Shown here piece by piece: positions 63,098-64,000 of a DNA stretch of 64,000 bases. Each line of letters begins with the position of its first letter. The stretch's first letter is position 1. The position numbers were made by a program, and so were the translations under genes. The stretch covers positions 744,001-808,000 of the forward strand of contig NZ_PYLO01000001.1 in assembly GCF_003024715.1 (NCBI RefSeq), read 5' to 3'. The DNA is from Clostridium fessum (GTDB lineage Bacteria > Bacillota > Clostridia > Lachnospirales > Lachnospiraceae). The notes beneath the pieces are model-generated. The model searched no databases and was not told the DNA's origin. It saw only the letters and a program-made list of their open reading frames with translations.

Positions 63098-63245
63098 TAA
63101 TCTGGTTACCTCCCTGTCACTTTCATGTGGTCTCGAAATCCTTTTGTACTTGATTCTGCGAGAAATTTTTTGACAGCTGCATCATTTCCGGTAAGCAGCT
63201 GTCCACCACTCAAAACAACCATTTCACATATGATATAATAAAAAC

Positions 63246-64000
63246 CTATCCCTTCTTCGGCCTCTTCTCAAATCCATGCACCCAATTTCCCCTTAAAAAC
63301 AAAAACAGAAAAATCACGGAGCTGATGCTCCAGGTCAGTGGGTATGCCCAGAATATGACCCGGATATCCGGAATCAGACGCACTGCCAGTGTGATGTAGC
63401 TGACCCGGAACAGACACCATACACAGAGCAGAACAATCATGGGCACGGCAGCATTGCCGGAACCCCGAAGTACAGCCGCGATACAGTGAGTAAATGCCAA
63501 TAAACAATAAAACAACGCAATGGTTCTGGCCTGCATCACCCCATATTGTATCACATCCGGATCACGGTTGAATGCTGCAATTAGCACCGGTGCCGCCGTA
63601 TATATGGTGATACCAATCAGTTCTGCAATGGAGATGGAGCAGAGGATACCGAACTTCGCACCTTTCTTTGCTCTGTCATACTGCTTTGCCCCAAGATTCT
63701 GTCCCACAAAGGTAGTTATCGCCATAGTAAAGCAGGTCACCGGCAGGAAGGCAAAACCTTCTACCTTAGAATAAGCTCCGCAGCCTGCCATGGTCATTTT
63801 ACCGAATGCATTGATGTTGGACTGTACAAACACGTTGGCTATGGCAATGACTGAGTTCTGGAAACCGGAAGGTACACCATTCTGAATAATCTGCCTCAGC
63901 ATATGTCTGTCAAAACGAATCCTCCTAAGCTCCAGCCGGTAATCTTCCTTCACCCGCATCAGATGCACCATACAGAGAATCGCACTGACAAACTGGGATA
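63246..64000 (-). CDS. MATE family efflux transporter, C-terminal part
   Basis: The frame is open across the right edge, and 251 codons are visible. It has about six hydrophobic segments. The sequence IIQNGVPSGFQNSVIAIANV is the start of the second MATE half, followed by ITTFVGQNLGAKQYDRAKKG, the conserved MATE repeat motif. It ends with a short basic tail. It is a distinct gene from the MATE gene at 24119, being closer to the VmrA/NorM-like group with a GQNLGA motif (judgement by eye). It lies 148 bp upstream of the hydroxy-acid dehydrogenase gene. Confidence 0.9.
   Translation of the reverse strand, partial: SQFVSAILCMVHLMRVKEDYRLELRRIRFDRHMLRQIIQNGVPSGFQNSVIAIANVFVQSNINAFGKMTMAGCGAYSKVEGFAFLPVTCFTMAITTFVGQNLGAKQYDRAKKGAKFGILCSISIAELIGITIYTAAPVLIAAFNRDPDVIQYGVMQARTIALFYCLLAFTHCIAAVLRGSGNAAVPMIVLLCVWCLFRVSYITLAVRLIPDIRVIFWAYPLTWSISSVIFLFLFLRGNWVHGFEKRPKKG

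Overview
The window looks like a chromosomal segment of a Gram-positive anaerobe of the class Clostridia, most likely a Lachnospiraceae gut bacterium. The reasons are a clostridial-type electron-bifurcating lactate dehydrogenase/Etf operon, a Firmicutes-type RpoD, QueH instead of QueG, many short intergenic regions with strong GGAGG ribosome binding sites, and intrinsic terminators throughout. Genus assignment is inference. No rRNA, tRNA, CRISPR array, prophage or complete insertion sequence was seen.

Layout. 1-7754: a TRAP transporter (dctM partial, dctQ, dctP), a YcxB-like membrane protein, and a lactate oxidation operon (etfB, etfA, lctD) behind a near-consensus promoter carrying two identical-type FadR/LldR operators, with the GntR regulator just upstream. 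7829-14463: a complete four-gene Wadjet (JetABCD) anti-plasmid system. 14656-21603: LysR regulator, BrnQ amino acid carrier with an orphan substrate-binding lipoprotein, a DacA-type carboxypeptidase and a polysaccharide deacetylase. 21745-28894: a metal (probably zinc) homeostasis region with two G3E (CobW-type) GTPases, a MATE exporter and ZnuABC-type uptake genes with histidine-rich stretches. 29024-46334: housekeeping genes (phosphatase, QueH, RpoD, lipid kinase, MutY, BirA, SPFH/NfeD pair, rRNA methyltransferase, NAD synthetase, cold-shock protein, Hsp33 and others). 46431-51741: an oligopeptide ABC transporter with a fused double ATPase. 51852-56742: glycerophosphodiesterase and SbcCD. 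56929-64000: cupin, a large lipoprotein, a nucleoside catabolism operon (FMN hydroxy-acid dehydrogenase, deoB, udp, cdd) and a second, truncated MATE gene.

The most unusual layer is a set of small non-coding mobile repeats scattered between genes. Two families (A and B) each have full-length copies of exactly 133 bp, with GTTAC/GTAAC-type terminal inverted repeats and flanking 8-bp direct repeats that look like target-site duplications. Family A also occurs as roughly 74-bp half copies and as 30-bp palindromic miniatures that carry their own 8-bp duplications. One full copy supplies the last five codons and the stop of a lipid kinase gene; another lies just upstream of brnQ; a half copy lies between the peptide-binding protein and permease genes. 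No transposase is present, so they would have to be moved in trans; the ends and 8-bp duplications resemble those of IS66-type elements (inference).

Functional links: lactate or another 2-hydroxy acid may enter through the TRAP transporter and be oxidised by LctD-EtfAB with flavin-based electron confurcation, under GntR control by lactate (inference). The zinc region combines uptake (Znu) with putative metallochaperones. The nucleoside operon converts pyrimidine nucleosides and pentose 1-phosphates to pentose 5-phosphates.
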